Program-made: the position numbers and the translations under genes
From: an uncultured Clostridia bacterium
GTDB taxonomy: Bacteria > Bacillota > Clostridia > Christensenellales > Borkfalkiaceae
DNA: 8,147 nucleotides
Direction of reading: 5' to 3'
Assembly (NCBI GenBank): GCA_934254725.1
Contig: CAKQLR010000063.1
Location: 1 to 8,147 of the forward strand
The notes under the pieces: generated by a model
Database searches by the model: none
Seen by the model: the letters and a program-made list of their open reading frames with translations, nothing else
What the model was told of the DNA's origin: nothing
Part shown: piece after piece, positions 1 through 6,224 of the stretch
Layout: each line of letters begins with the position of its first letter
Position numbering within the stretch: the first letter of the stretch is position 1

Positions 1-1
1 T

Positions 2-1006
2 ATTGCAAAAATAAGCACAAACAAGTTACTGAAAAATATAGAAATAATCAAAGAAACGGCGTGTTGCGATAAATTGTGCGCCGTTGTGAAAGCAGACGCT
101 TACGGACACGGCGCCGCGTTAATTTCGGCACATATAGAACGCTTTGTGGACTATTTTGCGGTTGCTCTTATCGAAGAAGGCGTTGAATTGCGGCTTGCGG
201 GCATACAGAAACCGATTCTCATTTTAATACCCGTTGATAATGAAGACGTTGAACGTGCGATAAGATATGGTTTAACTCTTACCGTAGATTCTGTTACCGA
301 TGCAATTTTAATAAATAATGTCTGCAGAAAAAACGGACTGACGGCGGAAATTCATTTAAAAGCCGATACAGGGATGAAAAGACTTGGTTTTGATATAGAT
401 AAAACCGAGAAAATCTGCAGAATTATTTATAGGCTTAACAATATACGCGTCACCGGGTGTTATTCGCACTTTGCCGAGCCGGATAATTTAATTCGAACGG
501 AAAAACAGTTTAAACGTTTTTTGTTTGTCAGAGAAACCGTAAAGAAATTTTTCCCGACTGCAGTCTTTCATATAAGTGCGAGCGGGGGAATTCTGAATTC
601 GCCGAGATACTCTCTCGATATGGTTCGCCCGGGTCTTCTCCTGTACGGGTATAAGCCGTTTAAATCGGATGTTGCTCCTGTTGAGCCTATTTTAAAAATT
701 CAGGCAAAAGTAATAAAGAAGAGATTTTTAAAAAGAGGGGAAAGCGTTTTATACGGTCACCGTGAAATGAAAGAGGATAGCGAAGTCGCTTTACTGCGCA
801 CAGGGTATGCCGATGGCCTCAGAAGAAGAGAAAACGGTACGATAAACAATAAATGTATGGATATGTGTGCCGTAAAATATGATAAAAATACTGAATATAT
901 AACGATTTTTGAAAATGCTGACAATATAGCTGAAATGGAAAATACAATTTCTTACGAAGTGCTTTGCGGGATTACGGGGCGTTCGAGAATTATTTATGAG
1001 GAATAA
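2..1006 (+). CDS. alr: Alanine racemase, 5'-truncated by the window edge
   Basis: PLP-dependent fold-type III racemase that interconverts L- and D-alanine in the cytoplasm for peptidoglycan precursors. The frame is open from the first complete codon and 334 residues are visible. The residues before position 74 (IAKISTNKLLKNIE) match the usual start of the family barrel, so only a few codons are missing and the TTG at 74 is not the start. Seen: the PLP-lysine motif VVKADAYGHG (Lys codon 89-91), HISASGG, the phosphate-site segment MVRPGLLLYG, the LYG that carries the second catalytic base Tyr (codon 752-754), GYADG, CMDM, and the terminal YEVLCGI. The C-terminal domain is short: about 12 residues separate GYADG from CMD, against about 23 in the Geobacillus enzyme as I recall it. 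The next gene starts three bases after the stop, so the two are probably co-transcribed and translationally coupled. Confidence 0.95.
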   Translation: MAKISTNKLLKNIEIIKETACCDKLCAVVKADAYGHGAALISAHIERFVDYFAVALIEEGVELRLAGIQKPILILIPVDNEDVERAIRYGLTLTVDSVTDAILINNVCRKNGLTAEIHLKADTGMKRLGFDIDKTEKICRIIYRLNNIRVTGCYSHFAEPDNLIRTEKQFKRFLFVRETVKKFFPTAVFHISASGGILNSPRYSLDMVRPGLLLYGYKPFKSDVAPVEPILKIQAKVIKKRFLKRGESVLYGHREMKEDSEVALLRTGYADGLRRRENGTINNKCMDMCAVKYDKNTEYITIFENADNIAEMENTISYEVLCGITGRSRIIYEE

Positions 1007-1009
1007 AAA

Positions 1010-2014
1010 ATGAGGGTAATTGCAGGAAAACATCGCGGAGCCGTTTTAAACGAATTTGCTGCTTCGAACATCAGACCTACCGCGGACAGAACTAAAGAAT
1101 CTGTTTTTAATATTATTTCGGATTTCGTTCATGACAGTGTTTGTCTTGATTTGTTTTGCGGTACGGGCAACCTCGGTATAGAAGCTTTATCCAGAGGCGC
1201 AAAGGAAGTTGTTTTTGTCGATAATTCAAAAGAGAGTGTTGCGCTGACAAAGAAAAATCTTGAAAAAGTAAGAGAAAATGCAAAAGTTTTTCTGAGTGAC
1301 GCAATTTCTTTTTTGAAAACACAGACAAAAAAATACGATATTATTTTTATTGACCCGCCGTATGGCAGCGATGTTTCGATTATTGCCGTTAAAACTATTT
1401 TTGAAAACGATTTGTTGACTCAAAATGGTATTATAGTTTTTGAAAGAGATGTTCCTTTTGTTTCCGATATGCCCGGGATTTCTGTTTTCGACCAAAGAAA
1501 ATACGGAAAGGCTGTTATTTCTTTTGTAAGAAAAACCAGAAAATGTTTGTTTGCAGGCACATTTGATCCTTTTACATCGGGACACGAAGACGTTGTAAAA
1601 ACAGCAACTAAAAGATATGACGAAATTCACGTTTGCGTTATGAACAATCCAAGCAAAAAGCCTTTATTTTTATTGCAAGACAGATTGGAAATAATTCAAA
1701 AATCACTTATAAAATATGAAAAAATCATTGTATCTTCATGGGACGGACTTCTTGTAGATTATATGAAAAAACATGGTATTCTCGTCAATGTTCGCGGTAT
1801 ACGTGACGATAAAGATCTGGGTTATGAAAAGGAGATGGAGAGAGTAAACATGGAATATTATCCAGATATTATCTATGATTACATTTACACGGGCAACCCT
1901 GTTTCTTCGTCTTTCGTCCGAGAAACAATTGAAAATGGCGGAGATATTTCTTTTTATGTTAACAAAAACGCGTTAAATCTAATAAATAAAGCTTATCAGA
2001 GCAAAACAAAGTAG
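1010..2014 (+). CDS. RsmD-CoaD fusion: 16S rRNA (guanine-N2)-methyltransferase joined to phosphopantetheine adenylyltransferase
   Basis: A single 334-residue frame holds two enzymes that are normally separate. Residues 1-175 are RsmD-like: RPTADRTKESVFN (22-34), SAM-binding motif LDLFCGTGNLGIEAL (46-60), and catalytic DPPY (115-118). They end in the RKYGKAVISFVRK strand where stand-alone RsmD ends. RsmD methylates G966 (E. coli numbering) of 16S rRNA. Residues 176-334 are CoaD-like, making dephospho-CoA from phosphopantetheine and ATP: AGTFDPFTSGH (182-192, with the nucleotidyltransferase TxGH motif), NPSKKP (213-218), RGIR (262-265), SSSFVRE (299-305). There is no linker; a Thr codon (ACC) stands where CoaD would have its initiator Met. 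I see no in-frame ATG or ribosome site at the junction. GAGGAA at 998-1003 sits 6 nt before the ATG. It is followed by a terminator at 2057-2081 and overlaps convergent ylbJ by 36 bp. Both domain assignments are firm; dual activity is inferred. Confidence 0.93.
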   Translation: MRVIAGKHRGAVLNEFAASNIRPTADRTKESVFNIISDFVHDSVCLDLFCGTGNLGIEALSRGAKEVVFVDNSKESVALTKKNLEKVRENAKVFLSDAISFLKTQTKKYDIIFIDPPYGSDVSIIAVKTIFENDLLTQNGIIVFERDVPFVSDMPGISVFDQRKYGKAVISFVRKTRKCLFAGTFDPFTSGHEDVVKTATKRYDEIHVCVMNNPSKKPLFLLQDRLEIIQKSLIKYEKIIVSSWDGLLVDYMKKHGILVNVRGIRDDKDLGYEKEMERVNMEYYPDIIYDYIYTGNPVSSSFVRETIENGGDISFYVNKNALNLINKAYQSKTK

Positions 2015-2944
2015 AATTGTAATTACACTTTGAATTATTTTAGATAACAAGAATATGCCGAGATTAACCTCGGCTTTTTTTAAAAAAATTATCGATTGAG
2101 CGATTACGGAAATTCCGCCGAACGAAATGCAACCGCCAATAAGCGCGACAGAAAGAGGTGTTGCTTGTTTTGACAAAACATTGCACCCGTTTGTACATTC
2201 TATCATACCTTTTACAAACCCTTCGGCGTTGTTGCATCCTATTATTTTTTCTAAAAGAAATTCGACGGGATATGTAATTTTGAAGTCGAAAAACACATCT
2301 GAAACAACATAGAAAATACAAATAAGACCACCTACTATTAAAATAGAAATAACAGATGAATATACACATTCATAGAGTATGTTACCGCCGTCGATTTCGG
2401 GTTTACGACAGGTATAAGATTTATTAAAATCTCCGTAATTACAAAAGATTTTTCCGCAAATCATTACAGATAAAATATGCACGGCAAACAGTATGTAACC
2501 GAGTGTTTTATCGCATAACATATTCGCCCCCACGGCGCCTATTACGAACAACGGACCGGACGTTGAACAAAGACAGGAAGCCCTTGTAGCTTCGTATTTG
2601 TCTATTTTCCCTTCCGAATATAATTCGCTTATCATTTTTGCTCCCACGGGGTATCCGGAGATCAAGCTCATTAAAAAAACGTATCCTACTTCTCCGCTGC
2701 ATCGAAATAATTTTTGTGTAATGCCGGAGCATGCTTTCGTAAAACAATTCAGAGCACCTGTTTTAAAAAGAAGAAGAGTGCAGAAAAAGAAGGGAAACAA
2801 ACTTGGCAAAACGTTGTTTGCCCATAAAAGTATACCTTTTTTTGCGGATGAAACATATCTTTCCGGGAACGCTATAATGCAACCGCATACAAACAGTATT
2901 GTTACTGTAAAAAAAATTTTTATAAAATTTATCTTTTTTTTCAT
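1979..2944 (-). CDS. ylbJ: YlbJ-like sporulation integral membrane protein
   Basis: Polytopic membrane protein of 321 residues. Seen: an N-terminal hydrophobic helix (about 8-26); WANNVLPSLFPFF (41-53) leading into a helix; SGYPVGAKMISELYSEGKI (96-114); CSTSGPLFVIGAVGANML (126-143); helices near 145-165 and 196-216; GGCISFGGISVIAQ (270-283); and a C-terminal helix. This pattern matches the YlbJ/nucleoside-recognition (GATE-like) family. In Bacillus, ylbJ lies next to coaD and is a mother-cell sporulation gene whose transported substrate, if any, is unclear to me. The Bacillus protein is longer (about 400 residues from memory), so this is a compact form. AGGAA (2957-2953 on the minus strand) lies 8 nt before the ATG. 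The TAG stop lies 36 bp inside the convergent rsmD-coaD frame, and codons 291-296 overlap that operon's terminator. The family call is good; the exact role is inferred. Confidence 0.82.
   Translation of the reverse strand: MKKKINFIKIFFTVTILFVCGCIIAFPERYVSSAKKGILLWANNVLPSLFPFFFCTLLLFKTGALNCFTKACSGITQKLFRCSGEVGYVFLMSLISGYPVGAKMISELYSEGKIDKYEATRASCLCSTSGPLFVIGAVGANMLCDKTLGYILFAVHILSVMICGKIFCNYGDFNKSYTCRKPEIDGGNILYECVYSSVISILIVGGLICIFYVVSDVFFDFKITYPVEFLLEKIIGCNNAEGFVKGMIECTNGCNVLSKQATPLSVALIGGCISFGGISVIAQSIIFLKKAEVNLGIFLLSKIIQSVITILLCFALISFIY
2057..2081 (+). terminator. Intrinsic terminator of the alr-rsmD/coaD operon, inside ylbJ
   Basis: GCCGAG (2057-2062), a 6-nt loop ATTAAC, CTCGGC (2069-2074), then seven T (2075-2081). 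This is a perfect 6-bp GC-rich stem with a T tract on the plus strand, 42 nt after the rsmD-coaD stop. On the minus strand the hairpin is not followed by a T run, so it should work in one direction only. The same bases encode residues 291-296 (AEVNLG) of the convergent ylbJ gene. Confidence 0.88.
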
Positions 2945-2972
2945 TCGGAAATTTCCTAAAAATCATTTACTT

Positions 2973-3006
2973 TGTATATTTTATTGATTTTTGTCTTGCA
3001 ATATGT
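2973..3006 (-). promoter_or_regulatory. Candidate ylbJ promoter (sigma-E-like and sigma-A-like readings)
   Basis: Two overlapping readings exist on the minus strand. Sigma-E type: ACATATT (3006-3000), 14-nt spacer, AATAAAAT (2985-2978), close to KMATATT-N14-CATACANT. Sigma-A type: TTGCAA (3001-2996), 17-nt spacer, TATACA (2978-2973), four of six matches in each box. Either places the start upstream of the AGGAA ribosome site at 2957-2953. The sigma-E reading fits a sporulation gene, but the sequence alone does not decide. Confidence 0.5.
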
Positions 3007-3012
3007 TAAAAT
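2984..3012 (+). promoter_or_regulatory. rarA promoter, extended -10
   Basis: TTGATT (2984-2989), a 17-nt spacer, and TAAAAT (3007-3012), with TG at 3004-3005 giving an extended -10 (TGtTAAAAT). The expected transcription start is about 3018-3020, right at the rarA ATG. The boxes interleave with the ylbJ promoter on the other strand. Confidence 0.65.
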
Positions 3013-3019
3013 TCATTAT

Positions 3020-4330
3020 ATGGATTTACTCGATATGATTAACGGGCAAGAGATAACCGCTCCGCTTTCGGAGCGTATGCGTCCGAATAATTTAAGGGAA
3101 TTTTTAGGGCAGGGGCATATAGCAGATAAAAGCAGTTTGCTTTTCAGGGCGGTTTCTACCGACAGATTGGGTAGTTGTATCTTCTGGGGCCCGCCCGGGT
3201 GCGGAAAAACTACTCTCGCAAACATAATCGCAAATTCTACCAGCGGAAACTTCGTTAAACTTAATGCGGTAAACAGCGGTGTTGCCGATGTTAAAAAAGT
3301 GGTGGAGGAAGCGGATAATACCCGCAAACTCTACGGAAAAAAGACGTATCTTCTGCTTGACGAATGCCATAGATTTAATAAAACTCAGTCTGATTCGCTT
3401 CTTCCCGCTATAGAACAAGGTAAGATTATTTTTATCGGTTCTACAACGGAAAATCCGTTTGCTTCAATGACGCCCGCGCTTGTCAGCAGATGCAGAGTTT
3501 TTGAATTTAAAAGACTCGATACGTCGTTAATAAAAAATGCGCTTATAAAGGCGTTATACGATGAGAAGAGGGGGCTTGGAAAGTTTAACGCCGTTGCGGA
3601 CGACGACGCGATACAACACATTGCTTTTGCTGCGGGCGGAGATTTGCGCTCCGCTTATAACGCTCTCGAACTTGCAGTTCTGACTTCCGAAAAAGACGAG
3701 GAAGGAAAAATTCACGTTAAACTTTCGGATGCAGAGCAATCTATCCAAAAAAAGGCGCTTTCTTATAACCAGGATCTGTATTACGATATATTATCCGCTT
3801 TTTGCAAGAGTCTCAGAGGAAGTGATTCCAACGCGGCTCTCTATTATGCGAACAGGCTTATTTCGGGCGGGTGCGATCCGATGCTTGTAGCGAGGAGACT
3901 TGTCGTTCACTCTGCCGAAGATGTTGGGCTTGCCGATCCGAACGCTCTAACGATTGCCGTAAACGCTATGTACGCCCTTGAAAAAATAGGCGTTCCGGAA
4001 GCGCTTATTCCTCTTTCGGAAGCCATTATTTACGTCTGCGAAGCTCCTAAAAGCGACTCCGTTATTCTTGCGCTCGAAGGTGCTCGGTCAGATGCGGAAC
4101 AATATCGTGACGATGATATTCCGCCGTATTTAAAAGATAATTCATACGGGGGCGAACAGACTAAAAAACAAAGCGAAGCGTATAAATACCCGCATCTTTA
4201 CGGGGGATACGTCAAACAGCAATATCTTCCCGACGGGCTCAAAAATAAAAAATATTACAGTCCAAAGGATTATGGCTTTGAACGCCAGATTAAAAAAATC
4301 AGAGTATCAAAAGGAATGGATGAAGAATAA
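3020..4330 (+). CDS. rarA: RarA/MgsA replication-associated AAA+ ATPase
   Basis: AAA+ ATPase of the RarA (MgsA; eukaryotic WRNIP1/Mgs1) family, a soluble DNA-associated protein related to clamp-loader subunits that acts at stalled replication forks. From the chosen ATG the protein has 436 residues, close to the family norm. Seen: APLSERMRPNNLREFLGQGHI (14-34); Walker A GPPGCGKT (57-64); Walker B LLLDECHRFNK (111-121); GSTTENP sensor region (140-146); SRCRVF with the likely arginine finger (156-161); SAEDVGLADPNAL (298-310); and C-terminal YKYPHLYGGYVKQQYLPDGL (388-407) ending in YYSPKDYGFE. An in-frame ATG at 2972 would add 16 hydrophobic residues absent from the family and would lie upstream of the promoter, so 3020 is preferred. 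There is no Shine-Dalgarno before 3020, and the promoter predicts a leaderless mRNA. A membrane gene follows after 26 nt. Confidence 0.95.
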   Translation: MDLLDMINGQEITAPLSERMRPNNLREFLGQGHIADKSSLLFRAVSTDRLGSCIFWGPPGCGKTTLANIIANSTSGNFVKLNAVNSGVADVKKVVEEADNTRKLYGKKTYLLLDECHRFNKTQSDSLLPAIEQGKIIFIGSTTENPFASMTPALVSRCRVFEFKRLDTSLIKNALIKALYDEKRGLGKFNAVADDDAIQHIAFAAGGDLRSAYNALELAVLTSEKDEEGKIHVKLSDAEQSIQKKALSYNQDLYYDILSAFCKSLRGSDSNAALYYANRLISGGCDPMLVARRLVVHSAEDVGLADPNALTIAVNAMYALEKIGVPEALIPLSEAIIYVCEAPKSDSVILALEGARSDAEQYRDDDIPPYLKDNSYGGEQTKKQSEAYKYPHLYGGYVKQQYLPDGLKNKKYYSPKDYGFERQIKKIRVSKGMDEE

Positions 4331-4343
4331 ATTATTCTTTATC
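4319..4343. repeat. Imperfect 25-bp palindrome over the rarA stop codon
   Basis: GATGAAGAATAA (4319-4330), one central A, TTATTCTTTATC (4332-4343): a 12-bp inverted repeat with a single G-T exception. It is AT-rich and has no following T tract, so it is a poor intrinsic terminator. It could be an operator or an mRNA 3' hairpin, or arise by chance. Confidence 0.45.
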
Positions 4344-4356
4344 TATCGGTGATTTT

Positions 4357-5310
4357 ATGCGATTTAAAAATACCGTAAGGCTTTTTGCCGCCTCTACAAA
4401 AACTATTTTGTGCGATTTATTGTTCAGAGGAATATCGTTTATCGTTTGCGCTACTGTTGCGTATTTTTTCGTTACGCCGCTTCTCGGAAATATCTTCAAG
4501 CAAGATTCTACTCTTTCTCTTATCGACGCCCTGAAAAAGGTCGTCGGCGCGTTTTTTACAGGGACGGAGGAATTTAAAACGGCAAGCAACGAATTGTTTC
4601 CCGTTTGGGACGGATTTGTTGCGATGCTGTCGGGTAAACTTTCGGAAATTTTTTCCGTAGGCGTAGCTGTTGCCGTTTTGCTTATTCTTGTTTCGATACT
4701 TTTCGGTTTAGCGGGATATGCTTCGGGTAAATCCGTTTCCGCTTACTCGACGTCGCTTAAAAGCGAGGGCTATCTGAAAACTATTCTGGGTAATTTCGGT
4801 AAAGCGTTTTTATATCAGCTTGTTTACACTGTGGTTTCCTTTGTATGGAATTTGATATTATTTACGTTGACCTATTTGTTTTTCAAGTATACGGTTGCAT
4901 ATATTACGCTGTTGTCGTTGACCGGCTCTGTTATACTGCTTGTGCTCGGTACTGCTTTGAAAAATGCCGTTCTATCCGATTTTTTACCTGCCGTTTGCAA
5001 CGGGGAAAAGGTTTTTACCGCATTTATCGGTTGTTTCAAAGGAAGGAAAAAAGATTTCGGAAAAGTATTCGGTCTGTACCTGCTTTCAAACGCGATTATT
5101 CTTTACCTCGGTGTTTCGGTCGGTGTGTTTACTTTCGGTGCCGGGCTGTTCTTTACCGTTCCCGCATCGTTTGTATTTATTTCGTGCGCTAATCACGTTG
5201 TTTATTATGCGAGGACCAAGCACAAATATTTTATAGATTATAATACGGTTGTTAATCCGTCGGAGATGGGGGACGATGAGAAAAATCTTATCAAAGGTAT
5301 AGATTTGTAA
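4357..5310 (+). CDS. Polytopic membrane protein of unknown function
   Basis: I do not recognise a characterised family in this 317-residue protein. Hydrophobic segments that could span the membrane lie near residues 22-43, 99-120, 151-175, 179-200, 236-258 and 260-284, giving about six helices. A soluble loop covers about 45-98, and the tail (285-317) is charged: YYARTKHKYFIDYNTVVNPSE and then an acidic stretch. There is no signal peptidase site, and no transporter Walker motif or catalytic motif that I can see. GGTGAT (4348-4353), a match to the 3' part of the Shine-Dalgarno consensus AAGGAGGTGATC, lies 3 nt before the ATG. It begins 26 nt after rarA and is followed 30 nt later by a YihY-family membrane gene, so it may be part of a rarA operon. 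It could be an envelope protein working with its neighbour, but that is only context. Confidence 0.8.
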   Translation: MRFKNTVRLFAASTKTILCDLLFRGISFIVCATVAYFFVTPLLGNIFKQDSTLSLIDALKKVVGAFFTGTEEFKTASNELFPVWDGFVAMLSGKLSEIFSVGVAVAVLLILVSILFGLAGYASGKSVSAYSTSLKSEGYLKTILGNFGKAFLYQLVYTVVSFVWNLILFTLTYLFFKYTVAYITLLSLTGSVILLVLGTALKNAVLSDFLPAVCNGEKVFTAFIGCFKGRKKDFGKVFGLYLLSNAIILYLGVSVGVFTFGAGLFFTVPASFVFISCANHVVYYARTKHKYFIDYNTVVNPSEMGDDEKNLIKGIDL

Positions 5311-5334
5311 TTTATCTTCGTATTTGCTCATAAT
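5305..5334 (+). promoter_or_regulatory. Candidate promoter for the YihY-family gene
   Basis: TTGTAA (5305-5310), overlapping the stop of the upstream gene, an 18-nt spacer, then CATAAT (5329-5334). The expected start falls at about 5340-5342, on the ATG of the next gene, which has no Shine-Dalgarno sequence. The boxes match four and five of six consensus positions in an AT-rich region, so chance matches are possible. Confidence 0.4.
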
Positions 5335-5340
5335 ATTTTT

Positions 5341-6132
5341 ATGGCAAAATTGACCGAGAGAATTAAAAATTTGTATAAATTCTGGCAAAGCATAAGGTCA
5401 AGGGAGATTTCGGCAAGCCTTGCCTTTTATTTTTTAACTGGTATCGTACCTCTTTTGTGTTTGTTCGTTTTGATTTTCGGAAAGAGAATTACAAACGTTA
5501 TCGAAAGCTCGCCGCAATTGCTTTCTGGTGTCGGTGAAATGCTTGACGGACTGGTTTTGCTTAGTGAAAATATATCCGGAACGGGTGGGACTGTTCTCGT
5601 TTTTACCTCTCTCTATTCATCGGTAAATTTGTTTTATCGCTTTGGAAAATGTGGTGAATTGCTTTATAAATGTGAACGTAAAAACTGTAAAATTACAGGC
5701 AGAATCATTTCTTTTGTGTTCTTGATTTTTACCGTGCTGCTGTTTGCCGTTTCTTCTTCCGTTGCTGTGTTTGTTTCCGGGATGTTTAAAAATCTTTTTG
5801 GCGTTTGCATTTCCTTTTTAATATTGTTCGTATTTTTGCTTTTCTCCGCAGTATCGCTGAATTTAGTGGTTTGTCCTTACAGAATTTCGATTGCGGAGGC
5901 GATTAAGGGAAGTTTTCTCACGTCGTTTCTGTGGCTTCTTTGCGCTGTTGGGTTTACGCTTTACTCGAATATTATATCTTTTGAAAAATACGGAGAATTG
6001 AAATGTATGTTTGCTCTTATGGTTTACTCATATCTGGTTATGCAGGCTTTTACCGCGGGCGTTTCTTTGAATATTCTTACCTTGGGAAAACTAAAAAGAA
6101 TAAAGCAAATTAGCTCCGAATTTAAACAATAG
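5341..6132 (+). CDS. YihY/BrkB-family integral membrane protein
   Basis: This 263-residue protein resembles the YihY/BrkB (virulence factor BrkB) family, inner-membrane proteins with six helices and no settled function; older RNase BN naming is a misassignment. Seen: amphipathic N-terminus, then EISASLAFYFLTGIVPLLCLFV (22-43), equivalent to the family's first helix with alanine-rich start and conserved Pro after small residues. Further hydrophobic segments lie near 81-98, 122-147, 150-175, 190-210 and 219-246, the last carrying the MVYSYLVMQAFTAGVSLN segment typical of the family C-terminus. It ends in a basic tail. It starts 30 nt after the upstream membrane gene. No Shine-Dalgarno is visible in the 30 nt before the ATG; a candidate promoter at 5305-5334 would make the transcript leaderless. 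The family call rests on pattern and topology; it is shorter than typical members (about 280-300 residues). Confidence 0.75.
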   Translation: MAKLTERIKNLYKFWQSIRSREISASLAFYFLTGIVPLLCLFVLIFGKRITNVIESSPQLLSGVGEMLDGLVLLSENISGTGGTVLVFTSLYSSVNLFYRFGKCGELLYKCERKNCKITGRIISFVFLIFTVLLFAVSSSVAVFVSGMFKNLFGVCISFLILFVFLLFSAVSLNLVVCPYRISIAEAIKGSFLTSFLWLLCAVGFTLYSNIISFEKYGELKCMFALMVYSYLVMQAFTAGVSLNILTLGKLKRIKQISSEFKQ

Positions 6133-6164
6133 CGATTTTTTTGTTTTCGTTGGGATTCGACTTA

Positions 6165-6193
6165 TTTCGCATAAAGAACGGTTTTTTCGCATA
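6165..6193 (+). repeat. Direct repeat TTTCGCATA, 20-bp period, upstream of spoIIID
   Basis: TTTCGCATA occurs at 6165-6173 and again at 6185-6193, exactly two helical turns apart, in the 92-bp gap before spoIIID. It may be a pair of regulator half-sites, or reflect the similar -35 and -10 boxes of a sigma-E promoter. Confidence 0.6.
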
Positions 6194-6197
6194 GGCA
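6169..6197 (+). promoter_or_regulatory. Candidate sigma-E promoter of spoIIID
   Basis: GCATAAA (6169-6175) matches KMATATT at five of seven positions. After a 14-nt spacer comes CATAGGCA (6190-6197), which keeps the CATA core of CATACANT but not its second half. The start would fall near 6203, leaving a short leader with the ribosome site at 6213-6217. Known biology: spoIIID is a sigma-E gene in Bacillus. The weak -10 second half keeps confidence moderate. Confidence 0.45.
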
Positions 6198-6224
6198 TAT
6201 ATACAGCCAAAAAGGAGAGTTTTT

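Noticed and set aside
74..76. TTG as the alanine racemase start
   Set aside because: It falls two residues before the start of the PLP-lysine strand (AVVKADAYGHG); the coding frame with family-like sequence continues upstream to the window edge.
1535..1555. Internal start for a separate CoaD protein
   Set aside because: The ATG at 1543 is out of frame; the only nearby in-frame candidate is TTG at 1547, which has no ribosome site and would cut into the first strand.
1226..1630. 134-residue minus-strand frame inside rsmD-coaD
   Set aside because: Cys/Asn/Phe-rich low-quality translation antisense to conserved motifs; typical shadow frame.
2598..2987. 129-residue plus-strand frame opposite ylbJ
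   Set aside because: It is the antisense shadow of ylbJ, which has strong family motifs; the frame has no recognisable domain and runs across the divergent promoters.
2972..3019. Upstream in-frame ATG extending RarA by 16 residues
   Set aside because: The added residues are hydrophobic and not part of the RarA family, and the -35 and -10 boxes lie inside this stretch.
6133..6160. T-rich stretch after the YihY-family gene as a terminator
   Set aside because: A run of T is present at about 6137-6142 but no GC-rich inverted repeat precedes it.
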